The position numbers and the translations under genes were made by a program. A DNA stretch of 64,000 nucleotides from Streptomyces sp. NBC_01429 (GTDB taxonomy: Bacteria > Actinomycetota > Actinomycetes > Streptomycetales > Streptomycetaceae): assembly GCF_036231945.1 (NCBI RefSeq), contig NZ_CP109599.1:1178001-1242000 (forward strand), read 5' to 3'. The notes under the pieces are model-generated. The model was not told the origin of the DNA and ran no database searches. It saw nothing but the letters and a program-made list of their open reading frames with translations. Position 1 is the first letter of the stretch. Each line of letters begins with the position of its first letter. Below, in pieces: positions 1-11,600 of this stretch.

Positions 1-2
1 CT

Positions 3-2582
3 GCGGGCGAAACAGACGCGAGATTACTGACGGCCACCGCTTCCCTCGCCGACCGGTCACATCCGATGGCCGTGATCCGGCAATTGCTGCATAACGGAGG
101 AGTCGATTCCGGCCCTCTGGATCAGGTGAAATGCGACACACAATCCAGCCATGTCGTTTCCGCCGCCCTGCTGGAACTGGCGAAGGACGACCCGATGGTC
201 ATCGCCATTGATGACGCCCATCTCATGGACAGTGCGTCTTTGCAGACCGTCCTTCATCTGTTGAGACGGATACGGTCGAAGAAGATCATGGTGGTGTGTG
301 TCAGCTGGGAACAGTTCGGCCCGACCGGGCCCCGGGTCCACGCGGAGCTGATCCGGCTGCCGCACCGCCGGGTACGGCTGAGGCCGCTCTCCCCGCAGGG
401 CGTGGCCCGGCTGCTCTCCATACAGACGGACCAGCCGCTGCCCACGGACGCCAGCAGCGTCTACCACCGTACGACCGCGGGCAACCCGATGCTGGTGAAC
501 GCCCTGTTGGACGACAGCGCCCGGCTCGGCACCACCATCGGTGAGCCCGTCGCCAGCCTCGCCTACCGGCAGGCCGTGCTCGACTGCCTCCAGCGCGGGG
601 ACTCCCTCCAGCTGCGGGTGGCCAGGGCGATCGCCGCGCTCGGCGAACAGGCGACCGCGAAGACCGCGGCGCCGCTCGCGGACACGTCGCCCGACTCGGT
701 CCAGGAAGTCGTCGACATCCTCGACTCGATGGGCCTGCTCAGCGGCTACCGCTTCCGCCACCCGGCCGCCGCGAGCGCGGTGCTGGGCGACATGGAGGCG
801 GCCGAACGGTCACGGCTGCACAGCGCCGTCGCACGCCTCCTCTACCTGGACGGCGCGCCCGCGCCCGACGTGGCGAAGCACCTGGTGGCGGCCGATCAGG
901 TCACCGAGCCGTGGGGGCCGGCCGTACTGCGGCTGGCGGCCGAGCAGGAACTGGCCGTGGACAACGTCGGCCAGTCGACGGACTTCCTCCAACTCGCCCT
1001 GCGGGAGTGCGAGGACAAGCACGAGTGGCAGGCCCTCTCCGCCGAACTGGCCCGCGCGGAGTGGCGGGTGAACCCGGCCGCCGCGGCGCCGCACCTCGAA
1101 CCGCTGCGCCAGGCGGTACTGGAGGACACCCTCGATGTGCAGGACACCGCGACGGTGCTGCGGCACATGCTGTGGCAGGGCGACGCCGAACTGGCCGCCG
1201 AGACGGTCACCACCCTGGGCGGCGCGCACACCGTGGCCGACGCGCAGGTCATGGCCGAGGTCGACTTCATCAGACACTGGTTCTACGGTGTGCCGCGCGT
1301 CAGCCGGCGCGCCGACCTGACCAGGACGGCCGCACTGGAGCGCGCCACCCCGGACAGCGCGGACAGCCTCTGGACGAAAGTGGCGCTGCTGGTCAACGGG
1401 CTCGCCACCGACGAGTCCGTGGCGAATGTGGCCGAGTCGCTCCAGAGCTACCAGTTCAGCCATCTGAAACTGGAGCTGGTGGCGATGTCCCTGCTGGCCA
1501 TCGCGCACACCGACAGGACCGCGATCGCCGTCGAGACCTGCGACGCGCTGCTGGAGTGCGCGGTGGAGCGCCGCGCCACCACCTGGCAGGCGTTACTGAG
1601 CAGCATCAGAGCCGAACTCGCCATGCTCCAGGGCGATGTGGTCACCGCCGGGACCCGCGCGACCGAGGCCCTGGATCTGCTGCATCCGCAGGGCTGGGGG
1701 GTGCTGGTCGGACTCCCCCTGTCCACGGCGATCTTCGCGCACACGCACCTGGGCAACCACGCGGCCGCCGCCGAGCTGCTCAAGCGCAAGGTGCCGGACA
1801 CCATGTTCCAGACCATCTTCGGAATCCAGTACCTGCGGGCCAGGGGCCATCACCACCTCGCGACCGACCGGGCGTTCGCCGCGCTCAACGACTTCGAGGC
1901 GTGCGGCCAGTTGATGCGCGACCGGAACCCCGATCTTCAGCAGGGCGTTCCCTGGCGCATCGATCTCGCCCAGGCCAATCTGCGGATCGGCAAGGTCAGG
2001 CTCGCCAAGGAGTGGGCCGAGAAGCAGATCCGGCTGCCCGGCGGGCACAGCTCGCGCTCGCGCGCCATGGCGCTGCGGGTGCTGGCCGGCGCCAGCCAGC
2101 CCCGGCACCGCGCCTCGCTGCTGCGCAAGGCGATCGATCTGCTCCAGGCCTGCGGTGACCGGCTGGAACTCTCGCTGGCGTTCGCCGACCTGTCGGCGGC
2201 CCACTACGAGCTGGGCGACTACGCGCGGGCCCGTCTCGTGGCGCGTCAGGCCGCCCAGGAGGCGGAGGTCTGCCGGATCGCCTCGCCGGTGGGCAACCGG
2301 CTGGACAATCCCCCGCCGACCGGTCCCCCGGCCGGTGACGACATCGCGCCGATCCTGAGCGATGCCGAGTGCCGGGTGGCGGGGCTGGCCGCGCTCGGGT
2401 ACACCAACCGGGAGATCAGCAGCCGGATCCATGTGACGGTCAGCACGGTGGAGCAGCATCTGACGCGTGTCTACCGGAAGCTGAACGTCGCCAGCCGGGC
2501 GGAGTTGCCGTCGAAGGTGCTGGAGCACCGGATCCCCACCATGTCGGAGCGAATACCCGGGAGCCGGTCGACGGCCGTGTAG
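3..2582 (+). CDS. LAL-family LuxR transcriptional activator (5' end outside window)
   Basis: The reading frame is open to the left edge, so the start and the Walker A ATP-binding loop lie outside the window; about 859 residues remain. A Walker B-like strand (MVIAIDDAH, near codon 65) is followed by helical, TPR-like repeats. A C-terminal LuxR helix-turn-helix spans roughly 2355-2545, with the core GYTNREISSRIHVTVSTVEQH. This order, ATPase-TPR-HTH, is that of LAL regulators, which commonly activate macrolide and macrolactam clusters. It is transcribed toward the PKS genes and separated from them by a convergent terminator, so it is probably the pathway activator. Two in-frame TTA leucine codons (24-26 and 1593-1595) imply dependence on the bldA tRNA and thus on developmental stage. 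The family is certain; the target genes are inferred. Confidence 0.93.
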   Translation, partial: AGETDARLLTATASLADRSHPMAVIRQLLHNGGVDSGPLDQVKCDTQSSHVVSAALLELAKDDPMVIAIDDAHLMDSASLQTVLHLLRRIRSKKIMVVCVSWEQFGPTGPRVHAELIRLPHRRVRLRPLSPQGVARLLSIQTDQPLPTDASSVYHRTTAGNPMLVNALLDDSARLGTTIGEPVASLAYRQAVLDCLQRGDSLQLRVARAIAALGEQATAKTAAPLADTSPDSVQEVVDILDSMGLLSGYRFRHPAAASAVLGDMEAAERSRLHSAVARLLYLDGAPAPDVAKHLVAADQVTEPWGPAVLRLAAEQELAVDNVGQSTDFLQLALRECEDKHEWQALSAELARAEWRVNPAAAAPHLEPLRQAVLEDTLDVQDTATVLRHMLWQGDAELAAETVTTLGGAHTVADAQVMAEVDFIRHWFYGVPRVSRRADLTRTAALERATPDSADSLWTKVALLVNGLATDESVANVAESLQSYQFSHLKLELVAMSLLAIAHTDRTAIAVETCDALLECAVERRATTWQALLSSIRAELAMLQGDVVTAGTRATEALDLLHPQGWGVLVGLPLSTAIFAHTHLGNHAAAAELLKRKVPDTMFQTIFGIQYLRARGHHHLATDRAFAALNDFEACGQLMRDRNPDLQQGVPWRIDLAQANLRIGKVRLAKEWAEKQIRLPGGHSSRSRAMALRVLAGASQPRHRASLLRKAIDLLQACGDRLELSLAFADLSAAHYELGDYARARLVARQAAQEAEVCRIASPVGNRLDNPPPTGPPAGDDIAPILSDAECRVAGLAALGYTNREISSRIHVTVSTVEQHLTRVYRKLNVASRAELPSKVLEHRIPTMSERIPGSRSTAV

Positions 2583-2637
2583 GACCGGCCGGATGACCCG
2601 CTCGTCCCCCGTCTCAGCCTTTACCTCCCGTACGCGC

Positions 2638-2682
2638 CACAGGTGACGGCCCGCCGGTTCCGCCGGCGGGCCGTCACCTGTG
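2638..2682. terminator. Bidirectional terminator between regulator and PKS
   Basis: A perfect 20-bp inverted repeat (2638-2657 with 2663-2682) closes on a 5-nt loop. It lies between the stop of the LAL regulator and the stop of the second PKS gene, which converge here. The stem is GC-rich without a U-tract, as is usual for Streptomyces terminators. Confidence 0.85.
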
Positions 2683-2687
2683 CCCGG

Positions 2688-5600
2688 TCAGCTGTACGTT
2701 CCCAGTTCGTCGTCCAGGATTCCGAACAGCTCGTCCGCGGAGGCCGATTCGAGCCCCGGTCCGCTGGGACCGCTCTCCCGCTCGCTCTCGCCGGGGCCGC
2801 CGGTCCACTTCGCCGCCATCGCGCGCAGCCGCAGGCCGACCCGCGACCGCTGTTCCTCGGTGACGGCCGCGGCGTCCAGCAGGGCTTCCAGCCGGATCAC
2901 CTCGGCCTCGGCGTCCGGGGCCGCTCCCCCGTCGGCGAGGGCCAGTTCGTCGAAGAGCAGTGCGGCGATGGCGGCCGGATTCGGGTAGTCGAAGGTCAGG
3001 GTGGTCGAGAGCCTGACCCCGGTGTCGGCGCTGATCCGGTTGCGCAGTTCCAGGGCGGAGAGCGAGTCGACGCCCAGCTCGCCGAATCCCCGCTCCGGGT
3101 CGACCGCTTCGGCGCGGGTGTGTCCCAGCACCTCGGCGACATGGCCGCACACCGTCTCCACCAGCAGCTTCCTGCTGTCGGCCGGGGTCAGCCCGGCGAG
3201 CCGGTCCGCCAGCGCCTCCGGCCGCGGCCGCGCCTGATCGGCGGCGGCCGGTGTCTCCCGTACGGTCCGCCGGGCCGGGGCCGGGGCGAGTGCCCGTACC
3301 AGCGCCGGCGCGTCCTCGGTGGGGCGTACCCGCATCGGCAGGAGTACGGCACGGTCCGAGGCGAGCGCCCGGTCGAAGAGCGCCAGCGCCCGGTCGGCGG
3401 GCAGCGGTTCCACGCCGTCCCGGGCCAGCCGCCGCAGCTCGGCCTCGCCGAGGCCGCCCGCCATGCCGGAGGCCGTGTCCCACAGCCCCCAGCCCAGCGA
3501 GTGCGCGGGCAGCCCGGCGGCGCGGCGGTGGGCTGCCAGCGCGTCGAGGAAGCCGTTGCCCGCCGCGTAGTTGCCCTGCCCGGCGGCGCCCAGGGTGGCG
3601 GCGGCCGAGGAGAACAGGACGAAGGCGGCGAGATCGAGATCCCGGGTCAGCTCGTGCAGATTCCAGGCGGCGTCGGCCTTGGGCCGCATGACCGCGTCCA
3701 GCCGGTCCTGGTCGAGCGCCGAGACCAGGCCGTCGTCCAGCACCCCGGCCGCGTGCACCACCGCTGTCAGCGGATGATCGGTGGGCAGGGAGGCCAGCAG
3801 GTCGCCCAGCGCGTCCCGGTCGGCGGCGTCGCAGGTGACGGCGGTGACTGCGGCGCCGAGGTCGTCGAGCCCGTGCGTGGAGCCGCTGCGGCTGCCGAGG
3901 ATCAGGTGCTTGACCCCGTACGTGTCGACGAGGTGCCGGGCGAGCAGCCGGCCGAGGCTGCCCGTACCGCCGGTGATCAGTACGGTGCCCTCCGGGTCGA
4001 GGCCCGCGAAGGAGCCGTCGTCGGCGGCCTCCGTGAGCCCGGGGACGTACGCCCGGCCGCCCCGCAGCGCGAGTTCCGGCTCGCCGGTGGCGAGCGCCGC
4101 CGCGAGCGCGGCCTCGGAGGCCGGGTCGTCGTCGAGGTCGGCGAGGACCAGCCGGCCGGGGTACTCGACGTTCGCCGAGCGTACGAGACCCCAGATCCCC
4201 GACTGGGTCAGCTCGGGTTCGTCGTCCACCCCGTCCACGCCGACCGCGCCCCTGGTGACGACCACCAGTCGCGCGGTGTCGTCGGACAGCCACTCCTGGA
4301 GCGTCGCGAGCACCTGGCCCGCCACCTCCCGGGCGGCGACGGGGGTGCTGGTACCACCGGGCGCGGGGGCGAACAGCACCCGGTCGGCGGGGCGCCCACC
4401 GGTCGGGTCCGCCGCGTCACCGGAGAGTTCCAGCGGCGTCCAGTGGAGCGCGAAGAGGTCGCCGGTGACGGGGGCGGGCGGGGCCAGCTGCTCCGCCGTC
4501 ACGGGGCGGATCCGCAGCGAGGAGACCACGGCGACGGGTGCGCCCGCCGGGTCGAAGAGCTGGAGGCTCATCCGCTCGGCGCCGTGCGGGGTGAGCCGCA
4601 GCCGCAGCGCCGAGGCGCCCGCCGCGTACAGCGACACGCCCTCCCAGGCGAACGGCAGCGTCATCACGGTGGGGTCCTGGCCGTCGAGCAGATCGATCGT
4701 GTGCAGGCAGGAGTCGAGCAGCGCGGGATGGAGTCCGAACCCGGCCGTCTGCGCGCCCTCGGGCAGGGCCAGCTCCGCGTAGACCTCCTCGCCGAGCCGC
4801 CACGCGGCGCGCAGGCAGCGGAAGAGGGGGCCGTAGCCGTACCCCTGGTCCGCGAGCCGGTCGTACGAGCCGGTCAGATCGACGGGTACGGCGCCCTCCG
4901 GCGGCCAGACGGCGAGCGCGGCGGGTTCCGGGGCCGCGGCCGGCGCGAGGACGCCCGTGGCGTGCCGGGTCCAGGCCGCGCCCGTACCGTCGTCCTCGGC
5001 GCGGGCGTGCACGGTGACGGGGCGGCGGCCGGTGGAGTCCGCCGCTCCGGCGACCACCTGGAGGTGGATCGCGGCGTGCGCGGGGAGGATCAGGGGCCGT
5101 TCGATGGTCAGCTCCTCGACCTGCGCGCCGCCCACCCGGTCGGCCGCGCCGACCGCCAGCTCCACGAACGCGCTGCCCGGCAGCAGCACCACATCGGCGA
5201 CGGCGTGGTCGGCGAGCCAGGGGTGGGTGTCGAGGGAGAGCCGGCCGGTGAGCGCGACGGTGTCGCCCTCCGCGAGCGCGATCTCGGCTCCCAACAGCGG
5301 GTGTCCGGCCGGTATCTGGCCAAGTCCGCCGGCGTCGAGGACACCTGACGGTCCGTCCTCCAGCCAGAGCCGCTCGCGCTGGAACGCGTAGGTCGGCAGG
5401 CCGATCCTGCGGACGCCGTCGCCCGCGTACACCCGGTGCCGGTCGAAGGCGATGCCCCGCACATGCAGGGTGGCCAGCGCGGTGCTCAGCGCGACGGGCT
5501 CCTCGCGGTCCCGGCGCAGGAGGGGGACGAGCGCCGAGCGCTCGGGGTCGGTGAGGCAGTGGGTGCCCATGGTGGAGAGCACGGCGTCGGGACCCAGTTC

Positions 5601-8600
5601 GAGGAAGGTCCGTACGCCCTCGGCCTCCAGGGTGCGGACGCCGTCGCCGAAGCGCACGGCCTCGCGCACGTGGCGCACCCAGTAGGCGGGCGAGGTCAGT
5701 TCCTCGGTGGTCGCCAGGGCGCCGGTCAGGTTCGAGACGATCGCGAGGGCGGGCGGTTCGAACCGCAGGCCGGCGGCGATCTCCGCGAACTCCGCGAGCA
5801 TCGGCTCCATCCTCGGCGAGTGGAACGCGTGGCTGACCCGGAGCCGCTTCGTACGGCGGTCCCCGAAGGCGGCGCCGACCGCGGCCACGGCCTCCTCGTC
5901 GCCCGAGACGACCACGGCGCGCGGGCCGTTGACGGCCGCGACGCTCACCGTGTCCCCGAGGTGCGGGAGCACCTCCTCCTCGGTGGCGTCGACGGCGAGC
6001 ATCGCGCCTCCGGCGGGCAGTGCCTGCATGAGCCGTCCCCTGGCCACCACCAGCCGGGCGGCGTCCTCCAGGGTGAGCACCCCGGCGACGTGCGCGGCCG
6101 TGAGTTCGCCGATGGAGTGGCCCGCGAGCAGGTCGGGGCGGACGCCCCAGGACTCCAGCAGCCGGAACAGGGCGCTCTCCACGGCGAACAGGGCGCTCTG
6201 CGTGTACATCGTGCGGTCGAGCAGCGCGGCCTCGGCGCTGTCGGGCGCGGCGAAGACGATCTCGCGCAGCGCGGTCGTGGCAGGGGCGCCGAGCTGGACG
6301 GCGAACTCGCGGTCGAGGTGACGGCACGCGTCGTCCAGCGCGGCGCGGAACGCGGGGTGTTCGGCGTAGAGGGCCTGCCCCATCCCGGGGCGCTGGGCGC
6401 CCTGGCCGGTGAAGAGGTAGGCGAGTTTCCCGGCGACCTGCTTACCGCGCACCGGGCCGGGCACGGCCGCTCCCGGCGCGGTCGTCCCGGGCAGGGTGGC
6501 GCCGGGCGAGCCGGCCGCTCCGGACGCCAACGCGGCCAGTCCGGCGGTGAGTTCGTCCCGGTCGCGGGCGGTGATCCCGGCGCGGTGCGCGAGGGCCGCC
6601 CGGCCGGTGGCCAGCGAGAAGGCGAGATCGGCGATCGACTCGTCCGCCAGCGGCAGCAGCCGCTCGGCCTGTGCGGCGAGGGCCTGCGGGGTGGCGGCCG
6701 ACAGGAGGACGGGAAGCAGCGGTACGGGCCCGGCCGGCTCCGCGTCCGGGCGCCCGGCGGGTTCCGGCTCGACGGCCTCGATGATGGTGTGGGCGTTGGT
6801 GCCGCTGATGCCGAAGGAGGAGATCCCGGCCCGGCGCGGACGGCCCGTCTCCGGCCACTCACGCTCCTCGGTGAGCAGCTTGACCTCACCGGCCGACCAG
6901 TCCACCTGGTCCGACGGCTCGTCCACATGCAGCGTCCTCGGCAGCACGCCGTGGCGCATCGCCAGCACCATCTTGATCACACCCGCCACCCCGGCCGCGG
7001 CCTGCGTGTGACCGATGTTCGACTTGATGGAACCGAGCCACAACGGACTCTCCTCCGACCGGTCCTGACCATAAGTCGCCAGCAGCGCCTGCGCCTCGAT
7101 CGGATCACCGAGCGTGGTCCCCGTGCCGTGCGCCTCCACCGCGTCCACGTCGGTCGCGGCCAGACCGGCACTGGCCAGCGCTTGGCGGATCACGCGTTGC
7201 TGGGAGGGGCCGTTGGGCGCGGTGAGCCCGTTGGAGGCGCCGTCCTGGTTCACGGCGGAGCCGCGTACCACGGCCAGCACCTCGTGGCCGTTGCGCCGCG
7301 CGTCCGAGAGCCGCTCCAGCAGCAGCATCCCGGCGCCCTCGGAGAGCGCGGTGCCGTCGGCGGCGTCGGCGAAGGACTTGGCCCGCCCGTCGGCCGCCAG
7401 ATTGCGCTGCCTGCTGAAGTCCACGAAGGTGTCGACGGTCGACATCACGGAGACGCCGCCGGCCAGCGCCAGGGTGCATTCGCCCTGCCGCAGGGCCTGC
7501 GCCGCGAGATGCAGCGCCACCAGCGACGAGGAGCACGCGGTGTCCACGCTGAGCGTGGGACCCTCCAGCCCCAGGGTGTAGGCGACCCGGCCGGAGGCGA
7601 CGCTGCCGAGACTGCCGTTGCCCAGATAGTCGCGTACCGCCTCGGGGGCGTTGCTGAGCCTGCTTCCGTAGTCGTGGTACATCACCCCGGTGAAGACGCC
7701 GGTGCGGCTGCCGCGGACCGAGTGCGGGTCGATGCCCGCGCGCTCCAGCGCCTCCCAGGACACTTCGAGCAGCAGCCGCTGCTGCGGGTCCATCGCCAGG
7801 GCCTCGCGCGGCGAGACTCCGAAGAAGTCGCCGTCGAAGTCGGCGGCGTCGTGGAGGAATCCGCCCTCCCGCGTGCTGCACTTGCCCGCGGTGCCCGGCT
7901 CGGGGTCGTAGATCCCCGCCACGTCCCAGCCCCGGTCCGCCGGGAACGCGGAGATCCCGTCGCCGCCGTCGGCGAGCAGCCGCCAAAGCTCCTCCGGGGT
8001 GCTGACGTCGCCGGGATAGCGGCAGCTCATCGCCACGATCGCGATCGGTTCGTCCTGGACGGGGACGGGGACGGTGACGGCGGGCCCGGTGGCGGCCGGT
8101 TCCGCCGAGCCGACCAGCTCGGCGACGAGATAGCCGACGAGCGCGGTGGAGTCCGGATAGTCGAAGACCAGGGTGGCGGGCAGCCGGAGCCCGACGGCGG
8201 CGCCGAGCCGGTTGCGCAGCTCCACCGCCGTCAGCGAGTCGAATCCGGCCTCGCGGAAGGCGCGGCGCGGATCGAGGACCATGTCGGGTTCGTGGCCGAG
8301 TACGGCGGCGACATGGGTGCGGACGAGTTCGAAGAGCAGGGCGGCGCGCTCGGCCGGGGCCAGCGCGATCAGCCGGTCCTGGAGGGTGGTGCCCGTGGCG
8401 GCCGAGGCCGCGGTCCGCCGGGCCGGGGTCCGTACCAGCCCGCGCAGCAGCGGCGCCGGCGACCCGGCGCGGCGCAGTACGGCCAGGTCGAGGCCGATCG
8501 GCAACAGGACGGTCTCGGCGGCGGCCAGCGCCGTGTCGAACAGGGCGAGCCCGTCGGCGGTGGCCAGCGGCCGCACGCCGGAGCGCGCCATCCGCGCCAC

Positions 8601-11600
8601 GTCGGCGTCGCTGAGATGCGCGGTCATGTTGGTGCGCTGCTCCCAGAAGCCCCAGGCCAGCGAGGTGGCGGGCAGGCCGAGGGCGGCGCGGTGGTGGGCC
8701 AGTCCGTCGAGGAAGGCGTTGGCCGCCGCGTAGCCGGACTGGCCCGCGCCGTCCAGGGTGCCGGCCGCCGAGGAGAAGAGGACGAAGGCGGTGAGGCCGA
8801 GGTCCCGGGTCAGCTCGTGCAGATGCCAGGCCGCGTCGGCCTTGGGCCGCAGCACCGTGTCGAGCCGCTCGGGGGTGAGCGCGGAGACCAGCCCGTCGTC
8901 CAGCGCCCCGGCCAGGTGCACCACTCCGGTGAGCGGGTGCTCGGCGGGTACGGAGGCGAGCAGCGCGGCGAGTTGGTCGCGCTCGGCCGCGTCGCACGCG
9001 GCGACGGTGACCGTGACGTCCGGGTCGGCGGTCAGATCGGAGAGGTCGTCGGACGCGACACCGCCGCGACCGGCCAGCAGGACCCTGCGTACGCCGTGGC
9101 GGGTCACCAGATGGCGGGCGACGAGGCAGCCGAGCACCCCGGTGCCGCCGGTGATCAGGACGGTGCCCTCGGGCCCGAAGGAGGAGCCGCCCGTGCCGTC
9201 GCGGGGGTCCGGTGCGGCTCCCCTGGCCATTGCGGGGAGGTGGACGCGGCCGTCGCGCAGGGCGAGTTGGGGCTCGCCGGAGGCCGCTGCCGCGACCGCG
9301 GCCTCCACGGATCCGTCCAGGGCGGTGTCCGTGTCGACCAGGACGAACTGGTCGGGGTTCTCGCCCTGCGCGGCACGCACCAGACCCCAGACGGCGGCGC
9401 CGGGGAGGTCGTCGACGCCTTCGGCGCCCACCGCGACGGCGCGCCGGGTGAGGACCACCAGCCGGGACGCGGCGAACCGGTCGCCGGTCAGCCACTGCCG
9501 TACGGTCTCCAGGACCTGCACGGCCGCCGTCCGCGCGCCCGCGACCGGGTCCCGGTCCTCCCGGTCCGGGGCGCCGCCCAGCGGGAGCACCACGAAGTCC
9601 GGCACGGTCTCCAGGGCGTCGAGGCCGCTCGCGTACAGGCCGTCGGCGTCCGGGCCGACCGCTCCCAGCAGCCCGGCGTCGAGCACCGCGTAGGTGGGGG
9701 CGGTCGCGGGGGCGGTCACGGCGGGCAGTTCGGGCCAGTCGAGCCGGTAGAGGTCGTCGGAGCGTGGCGCCGAGGAGAGCGCGGCCGGGTCGACGGCGCG
9801 GGTGGTGAGCCCGTCGACCGAGGCGACCGGGGCGCCCGTGGCGTCGGCGAGCTGGATGCGCAGGGTGTCCGTACCGCTGATCCGTACCCGCAGGGCGGTC
9901 GCGCCGGCGGCGAACACCGACACACCGTTCCAGGCGAAGGGCAGCCGGGCCTCGGTGCCGGCCCCCGCATCGCCCAGACCGGCGGCGTGCAGCGCGGCGT
10001 CGAAGAGGGCGGGGTGCAGGGCGAAGTCGGACGGTTCCACGGGGAGTTCGACCTCGGCGAAGGTGTCGTCGCCGAGGGTCCACACGGTGCGCAGCCCCTG
10101 GAAGGCGGGGCCGTAGTGGTAGCCCTGCTCGGCCAGCCGGTCGTACACACCGTCCAGCGGTACGGGCCGGGCGTCCGGGGGCGGCCACGCGGCCAGGTCG
10201 AATCCGGCGTCGGCGGCGTCGGGCGCCAGCAGGCCGGAGGCGTTGCGCGTCCAGTCGCCCTCGTCGCCCTCCGTCCTGGAGTGCACGGCCAGCGGTCGGC
10301 GGCCGGTGCCGTCGTCCTCGCCGAGGCTCAACTGCACCTGGACGGCTCCGCGTGCGGGCAGGATCAGCGGCGCCTCCAGCGTCAGCTCCTCCACCTGCCC
10401 GCAGCCGACCTCGTCGCCCGCCCGGACGGCCAGCTCCACGAAGGCCGTGCCGGGCAGCAGGACCGTGCCGCCCACCGCGTGGTCCGCGAGCCACGGCGCG
10501 GTAGCGGCCGAGAGCCGGCCGGTGAAGAGCATGCCGCCCTCGGCGACGGTGACCGCCGCGCCCAGCAGCGGGTGGCCGGCGGTGGTCAGTCCCGCCGCCG
10601 TCACATCGCCGACGCCCGGCGAACGGCCGAGCCAGAAGCGCTCCCGCTGGAAGGCGTAGGTGGGCAGATCGAAGCGGCCAACGGGCCGGTCGGAGAAGGC
10701 CGTTCGCCAGTCGACGGGCACGCCGCGCGTGAACGCCTCGCCCAGCGAGGTCAGGAACCGGGCCGCTCCCCCCTCGTCGCGGCGCAGCGAGCCGATGCCG
10801 GCCACCTCCGCGCCCACGGCGTCGGCGGTCTCCTCGATGCTGTGGACGAGGACGGGGTGCGGGCTGCACTCGACGAACACGCCGTAGCCGCTGTCGAGGA
10901 GCACCCGGGTCGTGTCGTCGAAGAGCACGCTCTGCCGCAGATTCGTGTACCAGTACTCGGCGTCGAGCCCCTCGGTGGCGAGCAGCGCCCCGGTCACGGT
11001 GGAGTAGAACGGCACCTCGGCCGGCCGGGGCGCGACGTCGGCCAGTTCGGTCAGCAGCCGGTCGCGGATCGACTCGACCTGGGCCGAGTGCGAGGCGTAG
11101 TCCACGGGCAGCCGTTTGGCGCGCACGCCCTCGGCCTTCAGCGTCTCGCACAGCTCGTCGACGGCCCCGGTGTCGCCGGACAGGACCACCGAGGCCGCGC
11201 CGTTGACGGCGGCGACCGAGATCCGGCCGTCGTACGGCGTGAGCCGCTCGCGCACCCGCTCCACCGGCAGCGCGACGGACATCATCGCGCCACGCGCGGA
11301 CAGTTCCCCGGCGATGGCCCGGCTGCGCAGGGCGACGACCTTGGCGCCGTCGGTCAGGGAGAGCGCTCCGGCGACGCACGCCGCCGCGATCTCGCCCTGG
11401 GAGTGGCCGATCACGGCGGCGGGCTCCACCCCGTACGAGCGCCACATCCGCGCCAGCGACACCATGACCGCCCAGAGCGCGGGCTGGACGACGTCCACCC
11501 GGTCCAGCGGCTGTCCGCCGCGTACGGTCTCCAGCAGGTCCCAGTCCACCAGCGGCGCGAGGGCCTCGGCGCACTCGGTCATCGCGGTGGCGAACACCGG

